Assembly (NCBI GenBank): GCA_947629645.1 | Contig: CANREV010000007.1 | Span: 38,416 to 102,415, forward strand | From: an uncultured Acetatifactor sp. | GTDB lineage: Bacteria > Bacillota > Clostridia > Lachnospirales > Lachnospiraceae | Length of the DNA: 64,000 bases | Direction of reading: 5' to 3' | Shown here: positions 1 to 9,600 of the stretch, in pieces | Layout of the letters: each line of letters starts with the position of its first letter | Numbering within the stretch: position 1 is the first letter of the stretch | The notes under the pieces: generated by a model | What the model was told of the DNA's origin: nothing | Database searches by the model: none | The model's input: the letters and a program-made list of their open reading frames with translations, nothing else | Translations under genes and position numbers: made by a program

Positions 1-924
1 TGGTGCGGATGGCGTTGACGCCCATGGCTTTCAGCATTTTCATCTTCCGTTCCATGGCGGTCACATGGAAAGCCGCCCCCAGGCACCCCAGATCATGGTG
101 CTCACAGACACCCTGGATTTTTAAATTCCTGCCGTTTAAAAAAAGCCCCTTTACGGGATCGAAAACCAGCGTGCGGAATCCCACCGTGATCCGCTGCTGA
201 TCCAGCAGCGTTTCTTCTCCCCGGATCGTTTTTTCCAAAAGCTCCACCTTAAGTTCATAACACTGCGGATCCTCCACATCCCACAGGCGGGGTTGTTTCA
301 CCCGCATACGCAGGCTCTCACCGCAGGGCAGCTCCACAGCCTCCTGCACCGGGGCCCCGTCTTTTAGCAGACGGTAGCGCAGGAAACTCTCTTTCGCCTC
401 CCCCGCCGTCTCCGTCCGGGCCTCCAGCCAAAAATCCTCCCCGCACTGCCCGGTGGACACATAGGTGCCGTCCAGGGGCAGATACGCGTGACCGCAAAGT
501 TTGATCCACACCTTGCGGTAAATTCCCGCGCCGGAATACCAGCGGCTGTTTGGCGCCTGATACCTGACCTGAACCAGAACTTCGTTTGCGCCTTCTCTCA
601 CCGCTTCCGTGATATCCATGTCAAAGGTGGAATAACCGTATTTCCAGTCCCCGATCTTCTGCCCGTTGACATAGACGGTGGAATCCATATAAACGCCGTC
701 AAAGCGCAGGATCACCGGCCCTTCGGGCAGGGAGAGGTCAAATTCTTTCCTGTACCATCCGCAGCCGTCCCGATACAGATTTTTCACATCACAGATCAGC
801 CAGTCGTGAGGGATCTCCACAGGACTAAACCGCTCCTTCCGCGCGAGAACTTCCTCTAGTCCTGTCGTAAGCTCCGTCCTTAAAAATTTCCAGCCGTGAT
901 AAAACGGTTCCATCCCTGTTCTCA
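1..924 (-). CDS. Glycoside hydrolase family 2 protein (3' part beyond window edge)
   Basis: I translated the reverse strand from the ATG at 924; the frame stays open to base 1, so about 308 N-terminal residues are present and the C-terminus is outside the window. The N-terminal jelly-roll sugar-binding domain shows the family motifs PHDW, GWYRKEF, FDGVYMDSTVYVNG and WYSGAGIYRKVW. Near the window edge the TIM barrel begins with GVCEHHDLG and KAMGVNAIRT. GH2 enzymes are beta-galactosidases, beta-glucuronidases, beta-mannosidases and similar; the catalytic acid/base and nucleophile lie beyond the edge, so the substrate cannot be called. An SD (GGAG) precedes the start. It follows the GH67 gene by 13 bases, so both likely form one operon for breakdown of a glucuronate-bearing plant polysaccharide. 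No signal peptide is seen, suggesting a cytoplasmic enzyme acting on imported oligosaccharides. Confidence 0.9.
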
Positions 925-937
925 TAAACGGTCTCCT

Positions 938-2944
938 TCAATAAATTTTCCGTCCCTGTTCGTCCTCAATACCGCTCTTACGGTAAAAATAGGCGTTCAC
1001 CTGGTCCCGCCACTCCTTTGCGTTGTGCAGCTGCCTGTCAAACCGCTCCCTGACCCCATCGTACACGGGATCCGGCACTTTGCCTTTCAGGCTCTCCCAG
1101 AGCCCGATCATCTCCTCCACTTCCCTTACCCCTTCAAAATGCGTGTCGTAAATATGCTGGATCAGGGTTTTCCCCGATTTTAAGCGGTAGGTGTAAGGGA
1201 CATGGTGAAAGAACAAAAGCAGCTCCTCGGGACACGTCTCCATATTGTCATACAGGGAGGCGTTGGGCTCTCTGTACTGTCCGGCGTATCCTGTCCCCAG
1301 ACGGCTCCTGTCCACGCCAAGACCCTTATGGTCCGCCCTGTGGTAAGTGCCCCAGCGGGAATACTCATATCCGTCCACGCTGCACCCGTAATGGGTTTCG
1401 GGAGTCACCATCCAGCCGATCCCCAGCGGGCATGTATACTTTTCATAGGTGCCGCGGGAGCCTAAAAGGATCTTTTTGATCTTTTCCACCACTTCTTCCT
1501 CATTGGAAATACTCAGCCGGACCCATTCTTCGGCAATCTCATCCGCCGTCAGGCTATGGCAGAACGCCAGCCTTCCAAAGCCGTAAAAGTTGGCGGCCGC
1601 CAGATCGTTTCCCGTCCAGTTCGCATCATCGCCCGTATTGCACACCGCCGCCATGCCGGTGTTCACATTGCCGAAAGTGCGGCCGCTCACGATATCGGAA
1701 ACCGTATCGCATTTTTCCCTGCAATAGGTATGAAAATCGAGCACTTCCTTAAACAACGGGACCAGGTAGCAGACATCGATCTGCTGGCCCGTGTACTCCT
1801 GCGCCACCTGGACCTCCAGCATCTGATTTGTCTTTTGCAGCCCGCCCAGAAGAGGGGATACCGGTTCCCTGATCTGAAAATCCATGGGACCGTTTTTGAT
1901 CTGCAGGATCACATTCTCATGATAGTCTCCATCCTGCCCGATAAAACTGTCATATCCCGCCCTGGCCCGGTCCGTCTGACGGTCTCTCCAATCCTGCGTA
2001 CAATTATACACGAAACAGCGCCATATGATCAGCCCGCCGTAGGGTTTTACAATGTCCGCCAGCATATTCGCCCCGTCCGCCTGCGTCCTGCCGTAGGTAA
2101 AAGGCCCGGGACGCCCTTCGGAATCGGCTTTCACCAAAAATCCCCCCAGGTCCGGAACTTTGGAGAATACTTCCTCCATCTTTTCCCTCCACCAGTCCCG
2201 CACTTTGGGATCCAGAGGATCTGCGCTCTGCGGCCCTCCCAGCTCCAGAGGCGCCGCGAAGTTTAAGGACAAAAAGAGCCTGATCCCATAGTCCGCAAAG
2301 ATCCCCGAAAGCTGCCTGACCTCTTGAAAGTACCGGTCCGTGATCAGCCAGGTGGCCGCCTGCTTCACGTTGACATTATTGATCACCACGCCGTTGATAC
2401 CGATACTGGAGACAAATCTGGCGTAGTCTCTGGTGCGCTCATTCACCAGCACCTTATCGTCCTGAAAGAAAAAGGACCGTCCGGAATAACCTCTCTCAAT
2501 ACTCCCGTCCATATTGTCCCAATGATCATACATCCTTAGCGGGCTTTCCGGGTTGGACAACAGATCCAGACCCTGAAACGGCCGCTCCATGGCGATCAGA
2601 CGAAGCAGCGCAAACACGCCGTAAAGCAGCCCTCTCTCGTCCGCCGCCGCTAACGTCAGCACCCCTCCTGTCTCCCAAAGGCGGTAGCCTTCCCGCCTCA
2701 CGCCTCCTTCTTTCTCACTGCCCCGCTTTAGGACCAGGGTTGCCTGCGACATGTCCTGTTCCACCTTAATCTCAACTCCCAACATGGTTTGCACGCCGCT
2801 TTTTAGTTCTTCTAAAGCATGTTTCACGATCCTGTGATCCTGCAAAAAACCTGACAGGAACACTTTGGAAACGTAAACGCTGCCGCCGTTATCCGTCCTT
2901 TTTTTGTAATCCAGCCAAAGCTGGCTAAAACCGCCCTTATTCAT
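938..2944 (-). CDS. aguA: GH67 alpha-glucuronidase
   Basis: 668 residues, the usual length for GH67 enzymes, which release (4-O-methyl)glucuronic acid from the non-reducing end of xylo-oligosaccharides. The order is an N-terminal alpha/beta domain, a TIM barrel and a helical C-terminal domain. Visible active-site motifs are KADSEGRPGP (Glu at about 276, general acid) and KNGPMDFQ (Asp at about 355) with VAQEY (Glu at about 383). The 28-residue Asp-Glu spacing equals that of the family's general-base pair. No signal peptide, so it is probably cytoplasmic and works on imported aldouronic acids. It lies directly upstream of the GH2 gene on the same strand with a 13-base gap. The SD is weak (AAAGG about 12 bases from the ATG). 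Confidence 0.95.
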   Translation of the reverse strand: MNKGGFSQLWLDYKKRTDNGGSVYVSKVFLSGFLQDHRIVKHALEELKSGVQTMLGVEIKVEQDMSQATLVLKRGSEKEGGVRREGYRLWETGGVLTLAAADERGLLYGVFALLRLIAMERPFQGLDLLSNPESPLRMYDHWDNMDGSIERGYSGRSFFFQDDKVLVNERTRDYARFVSSIGINGVVINNVNVKQAATWLITDRYFQEVRQLSGIFADYGIRLFLSLNFAAPLELGGPQSADPLDPKVRDWWREKMEEVFSKVPDLGGFLVKADSEGRPGPFTYGRTQADGANMLADIVKPYGGLIIWRCFVYNCTQDWRDRQTDRARAGYDSFIGQDGDYHENVILQIKNGPMDFQIREPVSPLLGGLQKTNQMLEVQVAQEYTGQQIDVCYLVPLFKEVLDFHTYCREKCDTVSDIVSGRTFGNVNTGMAAVCNTGDDANWTGNDLAAANFYGFGRLAFCHSLTADEIAEEWVRLSISNEEEVVEKIKKILLGSRGTYEKYTCPLGIGWMVTPETHYGCSVDGYEYSRWGTYHRADHKGLGVDRSRLGTGYAGQYREPNASLYDNMETCPEELLLFFHHVPYTYRLKSGKTLIQHIYDTHFEGVREVEEMIGLWESLKGKVPDPVYDGVRERFDRQLHNAKEWRDQVNAYFYRKSGIEDEQGRKIY

Positions 2945-3007
2945 CTTTATACCACGCCTTTCCGTATTTTTACCCTCACTGTATCACGGTTTTTAGTCAT
3001 CCGCTCT

Positions 3008-5779
3008 CTATTCCTTGCTCTCCGGTAGGCATATTTTGCTGAAAACTTTTCCCTGCTTTTGATACTCCTTTCGCATCCTGCGTCCGGCCTCCTCCACGGC
3101 TTCCCGAAAACCGTTTGCGGAAAGGCGATACGCCCCTTCTCCCCAGATGATGATCTGCTCTAATCTGTCGGATGTGGCGACCGTCACATCCGCTTTCGAT
3201 GCAATCCTGTGCACCGTCTTTTCAATGTACTGATCCGCCGTCTCCGCCTCCTTCGTGTAAACCACATAAATATTGTGATACTTCAGGACACTCCCCACGT
3301 TCCCTTTTACTTTGTAAGCATCAAACACCAGAATCAGCGTAACTCCCGCATACCCCTGATAATTACAGCAGATATCCATCAGCCGGTCCCTTGCGCTGTC
3401 AATATTAACCTCCGATAAGCTGCGCAGATCCTCCCAGGCAAAAATGATATTATACCCGTCCACTAAAAGATACGCGTCTCTTTTATCCTGACCAGGTTTT
3501 GAACCTGATTTACCGCTGCCTTTTACACCCACGCCATCCTTCTCACAAATATCCTGCTTTCCGGGGATACTTCCCTTCTCTGGCAGTCCGTCTGTCGCAT
3601 CCCGCCCATGATACCGATAGGGCGCGAAATCCTGGGGACTTTTTTTATAGGTTTGCCTGAAAATCTGCTCGATCTCTTCCTGGGTGATGTAGTCGGAGGA
3701 ATTCCTTTTATCCCCCTTTTCTGTCCCAGGCCGAAAGCCCTGTACCGCTTTGCCCCCGTTCTCAGTCTCTGCCTCGTCCTCTTTCTTCCCTTCCAGGAGC
3801 TGTTTCCAACGGCCGCACTCCACATGAGCGTGCTCAGCCACTTCCGGCCAGCTCACCAGATATCCGGCCCCATGGGCGCAGAAGACGGAAGAGGAAGGAT
3901 TTTCCTGATCCCTGTCCGGATCATACCCGATCTGTCGCATCACCTCTTCCGTGTTATGGCAAGGCTCATATCCCTTAAAAACACAGGAAAATCTGCCCTG
4001 CCCTCCCGTGTAGGAACTGACTTTTCGCTGATAGCCGTCTGTCGTGGCAGCCGGAACACTTCCCGTCAGTATGCTGTGTTCCCCCTCCGTGACAGGATCT
4101 CCAAAAGTACCATACATCTTTTGAATGTCCGACATTGCCCTGCCCAACTGCTTTGTGGGGACCTCCAGCGTATAATTGTATACCGGCTCTAACAGGATGC
4201 TCTCGCATTGCATCAGCCCCTGGCGCAGCGCCCGATAAGCAGCCTGCCTAAAATCTCCCCCCTGCGTATGTTTCAGATGCCCCCGCCCGCCGATAAGCGT
4301 GATCTTCATATCCGTGACAGGGGAGCCCGTCAGCACTCCCGGATGGGTCTTCTCCTCCAGATGGGTAAGCACCAGTCTCTGCCAGTTTACATCCAGCTCG
4401 TCAACACTGCAGGCGCTGGCAAACTGCAGGCCGCTTCCTGGCTCCGCGGGTTCCAGCAAAAGATGTACTTCCGCATAATGGCGCAGAGGTTCAAAATGTC
4501 CAACGCCCTCCGCCACAGAGGCGATCGTCTCTTTATAGATAATGCTGCCGCTTCCAAATTCAGCCTGCAGCCCGAAACGTTCCTCAAGAAGATTCTTTAA
4601 GATCTCAATCTGGATTTCTCCCATAACCTGAACATGGATCTCGCCGGTCTGTTCTTTAAAGGCCACCCGAAGCTGAGGCTCTTCTTCCTCCAACTGGCGC
4701 ATCTGCTCCAACGCCCTCACCCGGTCCGTGCCCTGTGGCAGGATCAGCCGGTAAGTCAGCACGGGAGTAAGAAACGGCTGACTGCCTTCCTTCTCAAACC
4801 CCAGCCCCTGACCTGCAAAAGTATGTTTCAGGCCCGCGACAGCGCAGATCCCACCGGCCTCCACGCTTTCCACGGTCTGATAGCCCGCTCCCGCGTATAT
4901 CCGGATCTGATCCACTTTCTCCTCCCGGACCTCGTCTGGCGAGGAAGCGCTGTGACGGTTATCCACCATCATCTTTACTTTAAGAACGCCTCCCGTGACT
5001 TTCAAATGGGTCAGCCGGACGCCGTTTAAATCTCTGGATATTTTATATACCCTGGCGCCAAATTCCGTTTCGTATCGGCGGGGCAGCGCAAACTTTCCAA
5101 TGCCGTCCAGCAGCTCTTCCACTCCCCGAAGATGCAGCGCGGACCCAAAAAAGCAGGGAAAAATCCTCCTGTCACGGATGGCCCTCGCCACCGTCTCATC
5201 CCGAAGCGCTCCCTTTTCCAGATATTCCCCCATCAGTTCTTCGCTGCAGAGAGCGATGTTTTCCAGCGCCGTATCGTCCCCCTGAAAAATATCAGGCGAA
5301 AATTCCAGACAATTTCCGTCCAGTTTCTGCTGCAATTGCTGTAAAAGCGCCTGTTTATCCGCTTTGGGCTGGTCCATTTTGTTGACAAAGAAAAACACGG
5401 GGATGCGGTATTGCTTCAGCAGTTTCCAAAGGGTATACACATGTCCCTGAACGCCGTCCGCTCCGCTGATCACAAGAATGCAATAGTCCATGACCTGAAA
5501 CGTCCGTTCCGTCTCGGCGCAAAAATCAACATGGCCGGGAGTGTCCAGCAGAGTAATGTTCCATCCTTTCCAATGCAAAGACGCCTGTTTGGAAAAAATA
5601 GTGATACCTCTGGCCCTTTCCTGAAAGAAGTGGTCTAAAAAGGCATCCCCGTGATCCACCCTGCCCATTTTGCGCAGTTCTTTGCAGGAATAAAGCATTC
5701 CTTCCGCCAGAGTAGTCTTTCCCGCATCCACATGCGCGCATATTCCGATTACAAGTCGGCGATTCTCCATAAACCGCAC
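3008..5779 (-). CDS. Tet(M)/EF-G-like translational GTPase fused to a YacP/Rae1-type NYN nuclease domain
   Basis: 923 residues, far longer than Tet(M) (about 640). Residues 1-650 resemble the ribosomal protection family: G1 AHVDAGKTT, G2 RGIT, G3 DTPGHVDF, G4 NKMD, then EF-G-like domains II-V. Residues 655-768 are a charged, low-complexity linker. Residues 769-905 form a NYN domain of YacP type, starting YLLVDGYNIIFAW, with acidic residues in the expected places (D774, D820 in VFDAY, D849 in ETADQY, D871 in ATSDRLEQ). Bacillus Rae1/YacP is a ribosome-associated A-site endoribonuclease, so the fusion suggests a factor that remodels the ribosome and cuts mRNA or another RNA there; that role is inference. 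I see no sign that it confers tetracycline resistance. The start is either the GTG at 5779 (AAGGA 7-8 bases upstream) or the ATG at 5770. It is transcribed away from thiT. Confidence 0.9.
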   Translation of the reverse strand: MRFMENRRLVIGICAHVDAGKTTLAEGMLYSCKELRKMGRVDHGDAFLDHFFQERARGITIFSKQASLHWKGWNITLLDTPGHVDFCAETERTFQVMDYCILVISGADGVQGHVYTLWKLLKQYRIPVFFFVNKMDQPKADKQALLQQLQQKLDGNCLEFSPDIFQGDDTALENIALCSEELMGEYLEKGALRDETVARAIRDRRIFPCFFGSALHLRGVEELLDGIGKFALPRRYETEFGARVYKISRDLNGVRLTHLKVTGGVLKVKMMVDNRHSASSPDEVREEKVDQIRIYAGAGYQTVESVEAGGICAVAGLKHTFAGQGLGFEKEGSQPFLTPVLTYRLILPQGTDRVRALEQMRQLEEEEPQLRVAFKEQTGEIHVQVMGEIQIEILKNLLEERFGLQAEFGSGSIIYKETIASVAEGVGHFEPLRHYAEVHLLLEPAEPGSGLQFASACSVDELDVNWQRLVLTHLEEKTHPGVLTGSPVTDMKITLIGGRGHLKHTQGGDFRQAAYRALRQGLMQCESILLEPVYNYTLEVPTKQLGRAMSDIQKMYGTFGDPVTEGEHSILTGSVPAATTDGYQRKVSSYTGGQGRFSCVFKGYEPCHNTEEVMRQIGYDPDRDQENPSSSVFCAHGAGYLVSWPEVAEHAHVECGRWKQLLEGKKEDEAETENGGKAVQGFRPGTEKGDKRNSSDYITQEEIEQIFRQTYKKSPQDFAPYRYHGRDATDGLPEKGSIPGKQDICEKDGVGVKGSGKSGSKPGQDKRDAYLLVDGYNIIFAWEDLRSLSEVNIDSARDRLMDICCNYQGYAGVTLILVFDAYKVKGNVGSVLKYHNIYVVYTKEAETADQYIEKTVHRIASKADVTVATSDRLEQIIIWGEGAYRLSANGFREAVEEAGRRMRKEYQKQGKVFSKICLPESKE

Positions 5780-5859
5780 AATCCTTTCCTTTTACTTCGT
5801 CACTTTTGGGTTGACAGGTTCCAAATAAAGCTTTATGATATCCTTTGTAAAAATACAGA

Positions 5860-5945
5860 CCGCTAGGGGAGCACAATGCTGAGATTGGAGACCTTCTCCT
5901 GACCCTCACTACTTGAACCGGACAATACCGGCGTAAGGAAGCAAA
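5860..5945 (+). promoter_or_regulatory. TPP riboswitch aptamer (THI element)
   Basis: The stretch holds the conserved THI-box blocks in the right order: GGGGAGC (5867-5873), GCTGAGA (5878-5884), TGACCCT, ACTTGAACCGG, ACAATACCGGCG and TAAGGAAGC. GGGG pairs with ACCCT as P2, and P3 is minimal (GCA/TGC). Such aptamers bind thiamine pyrophosphate and shut off downstream genes. The downstream gene is the thiamine transporter thiT, which fits exactly. Confidence 0.96.
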
Positions 5946-5948
5946 ACA

Positions 5949-6008
5949 GCCTGCCAGACAGCAGGCCGCCTTGTGCCCCTCCTAAGCTGACAAAAGGAGG
6001 ATTTTTTT
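5949..6008 (+). terminator. TPP riboswitch expression platform: terminator that also hides the thiT SD
   Basis: A first hairpin (GCCTGC 5949-5954 with GCAGGC 5961-5966) is followed by CCTCCT (5978-5983), which can pair with AGGAGG (5995-6000); then comes A and seven T up to the ATG at 6009. AGGAGG is also the only SD of thiT. The segment TTGTGCCCC (5971-5979) is complementary, with a small bulge, to the aptamer strand GGGGAGCACAA (5867-5877). That gives an alternative pairing that would free the SD when TPP is absent. Pairings were found by eye, not by folding software. Confidence 0.75.
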
Positions 6009-6695
6009 ATGTCTGAACTGTTTTCATTTCTCGCTGTATACGATGGTGAGGAAGAAGCCTTTGCGCTGACCCCCGCGGGCATCGTTACAGTAGTAGCGCT
6101 GATGGCTGTGCTCATCATCGCGGCCATCCTGCTGCGCCCCGCAAAAAAAGGCACCGCCAAAACAGCCACAAAACAGCTGGTATTCTCCGGCGTTGCCATG
6201 GCCCTTGCCCTGGTGACATCAGAAATCAAATTTGCCAGACTGCCCATGGGAGGATCCATCACGCTCTTTAGTATGCTCTTCATCGTGCTGATCGGGTACT
6301 GGTACGGCGCGAAAGCGGGACTGCTCACCGGCTTTGCCTACGGCCTTCTGCAATTTGTACTGGATCCCGTATTCTATTCCCCCTGGCAGCTTTTAGTAGA
6401 TTATCCTCTGGCCTTTGGCGCTCTGGGGCTCTCCGGATTTTTCAGCAATAAAAAGCAGGGCCTTTTGATCGGCTACATCGCAGGTGTATGCGGCAGATAT
6501 CTGTTCTCCGTATTATCCGGCGGGCTCTTCTTCTACCAATATGCCCCCACCCAGACCACAGCCGGCATTCTGGCGTACACTTTCAGCTACAATGCCACTT
6601 ACATCGTGCCCGAAGCGATAGTGACCATTATCCTTCTGGCCATTCCCGCAGTCAAAAACGGTCTGGCACGGGTCAGGCAGCTGGCTACGGAGTGA
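6009..6695 (+). CDS. thiT: ThiT, thiamine-binding S component of an ECF transporter
   Basis: 228 residues, an integral membrane protein with about six to seven hydrophobic segments. An extra N-terminal stretch with one membrane segment (about residues 22-45) precedes the ThiT core that begins near KQLVFSGVAMALA. The core shows the S-component signature around LPMGGSITLFSMLFIVLIGYWYG and the conserved region FVLDPVFYSPWQLLVDYPLAF. ThiT captures thiamine and docks onto the shared EcfAA'T energising module, which is not in this window. Control is by the TPP riboswitch immediately upstream. The SD AGGAGG is 8 bases before the ATG. The last 11 bases overlap the 3' end of the converging hybrid kinase gene. 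Confidence 0.95.
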   Translation: MSELFSFLAVYDGEEEAFALTPAGIVTVVALMAVLIIAAILLRPAKKGTAKTATKQLVFSGVAMALALVTSEIKFARLPMGGSITLFSMLFIVLIGYWYGAKAGLLTGFAYGLLQFVLDPVFYSPWQLLVDYPLAFGALGLSGFFSNKKQGLLIGYIAGVCGRYLFSVLSGGLFFYQYAPTQTTAGILAYTFSYNATYIVPEAIVTIILLAIPAVKNGLARVRQLATE

Positions 6696-9600
6696 TCCGC
6701 TTTGCCCCTTTGCCAAGTACTTCTCTCAAAGTACGATACAGTTTGTCTACCTCTACCGGCTTGGACAAATGACCGTTCATACCGCATTCCACGGATTTCT
6801 TCAGATCATCATCAAAGGCATTCGCGGACATGGCGATGATCGGCACCGTACGGCAATCCTCGCGGTCCATACTGCGGATCGCGCGGGTGGCCTCCAGGCC
6901 ATCCATCACAGGCATCAGAATATCCATCAGGATCACATCATAGGTGTTGGGCTGCGTGTTTTTCATCCGTTCCACGGCCTGCGCGCCGTCATGCACGCAA
7001 TCCACCTTAAAATTGCGCTCTTCCAACAGACTCTGGGCGATCTCCGCATTGAGTTCATTATCTTCCACCACCAGAATTCGGAATCCGTCAAAGGAAAATT
7101 CCTCCTCCTTTTTTTCAGTCTCCACGTTTTCACCCAGCCCCAGCGAAATGGCAAAGCTGAAAGTGCTGCCTTCCCCGAGCGCGCTGTCCAGCTGAATATT
7201 GCTTCCCATCAACTGAACCAGACGGCTGCTGATGGATAACCCCAGCCCTGTGCCGTGCTGTTTGGAAGGATTCGCGCCGGATGCCTGTTCAAAGGAACGG
7301 AACACTCTGTCCTGATCTTCCCTGGCGATACCCACACCCGTATCCTGAACCGCGAAGTAAATCTTTGCTTCCTTTTCTTTGGCGCTCACTTCCTGCACCG
7401 ATAGCGTGATCCTCCCTCGATGAGGCGTAAATTTCACCGCATTTCCCAGCAGATTGATCAAAACCTGACTGATTCGCATCCGATCCGCATAAAACCATGT
7501 ATGAGGCAGATCGATCTTTCTCTCAAAAACAATTTCCTTGTCCGTTACCTGAGGCTTTATCAGTTCTGTGATGGTATCCAGCATTTCCTGCATACTGAAA
7601 TTGACAGGCTCCAGCTTCATCTTGCCGCTCTCTATCTTTGACATATCCAGAATATCATTGATCAGTCCCAGCAGATAATTGGAAGATGCCTGGATCTTCT
7701 GCAGACAATCCACGATCCTTTCCTCACTCTGACCCTGCTGGAGCGCGATAGCTGTCATGCCGATGATACCGTTCATAGGGGTGCGGATCTCATGGCTCAT
7801 GCGGGAGAGGAAATCAGATTTTGCCTTGCTGGCAATGTCATGCTGCTGCTGATTCATCTGGCTTTGGATCACCCTGCCAAGTTCCGCCAGATTCTGGTAT
7901 TCCTCTGCGCTCTCAAGCAGGCGGGAACCGATGCCGATCATACAGATGTTTCCCATGTAATTTCCATTATCATACATAGGCAGTACGATCCCCTGCTGCC
8001 CCGGTTCAACGCTCAAAAAGCATCTGACGGCTTCCCGCATGCTGTCCTCCACGGTAAAACAGCGCACCTCCACGCTGCCAAGCCAGCCGAAAAATTCCTC
8101 CTTGTTTTCCTCTTTATACTTTCTTACACAGTCGGTGATGTCATCGCCTTCCCTGTGCCACTGATAATCCAGATAATTGGAATTAAAATCCGGGCGCCAT
8201 ACAGAGATGAGCACATCGCTGGCCTGATAAACTCTGCCGATCTTTTGGATCATCAGTAACATCTGGGCAGGGAAATCCGCGCCTTTTCCAAAAAGATTCA
8301 ACGCCAAAGACACAAGGCTGACATCCTCGTTGTAATCCAGCGTATTGACTTCTCTTCCCTGAAGCACGGGCAGGATCGTCCGCTTCCGCTTGGGAATATC
8401 CTCGTAGAAGAGGTATTTTCCCGTGACGGCGGGCGTCACAAGCCTCCGCGCCAGTTTTGCCATACAGATCAGCTTCTCCGTGTTCTGCCCGCTCTCTGCC
8501 AAAGCCAGTCCGGCCAGCACATCGATATCGAACAATTCCGAATCGATCTGGCGGGAAACGCTTCCCTGCAGATCCTTTATAAACTCCTCCGCCTGCTCTC
8601 TGGTCTGGTTCTCCAGCCAAAGCACAAATTCGTCCCCGTCAAGTCTCAAAGCCACCGTGTGATAATTTGTCTTCATTGTCAGTTCATGGCAGCGCTGGCG
8701 GGTGAGATTTCCGATCTCCTCCAACAGCATATCCCCGAACACAATGCCGTTCTTTTCGTTCGTCTCCTTTAAATGATACATGAACAGGTCGATCATGACA
8801 CCATTCTGGCGGTCTTTTCGGCATTCCTTGAGGCGCTCCATCCCCGCGCTGAAAACATAAAGGCCTGTGACGCCGTCCGTAGTGCTCTTTCTGAGCTGCT
8901 CCGCCTCACGCTCTTTCTGTTCCTGAATATCCCTGATGCTGCCCACCAGCTTTCGCCGATTGCCGTCCGCATCGTAAACTACCTTTCCAGAGAGCGCTAC
9001 CCATTTATAATCCGTGCTCTCCGGCAGGCTCATCCGAAATTCCACATATAGCTTATCCGCCGTGCTCTGCAGCGTCCTGATCACCGCCATCCGGTCCATA
9101 TCGTGGATAGATTCGGGGTCGATGAATCCGCTTTCAAAATCATCACACTGCCACTGGCCGCTCTTCGTCTTATGATTCACGATGTCCAATATATGACTGT
9201 GCAGGTCATAGGAAAAGAAAACATCCTTGGTGGAGTCCAGCGCTACCCTGTAGCGCTCCTTCTCTTCCAGCAGGATATTCTCCGCCTCTTTCTGGTTCTT
9301 TGTCAGCTCATTGACTACGTCATAGAGCGCATCGATCTCCAGAATATTAGTGGGCTTAAATTCCTGAAGGCCGCTGCTGCCCTTGCTGATACACTTCATC
9401 AGGTGCCGCATAGGTCCGGTAAGGTGTTTCACCACAAAGTAAATGCCCACAACGCCAAATCCCAAACCGATCAGGATAGCCAGAAAGATCCAGATATAGA
9501 GCTGGCGCCCCATGCCAAAGATGTCGTCCTCCGTGTTTAACCCAATCAGGGTCCATTCTGTATTTTCATAGGGGACGTTGTTGCCATACAGTTTTAAAGG

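Noticed and set aside
1556..2266. 236-codon plus-strand reading frame inside aguA
   Set aside because: It lies opposite the intact alpha-glucuronidase, shows no domain and no SD; it is a shadow frame.
3008..5779. Tetracycline resistance gene of the Tet(M) type
   Set aside because: The protein has a long extra linker and a nuclease domain and lies among housekeeping genes, so it is not a typical acquired resistance determinant.
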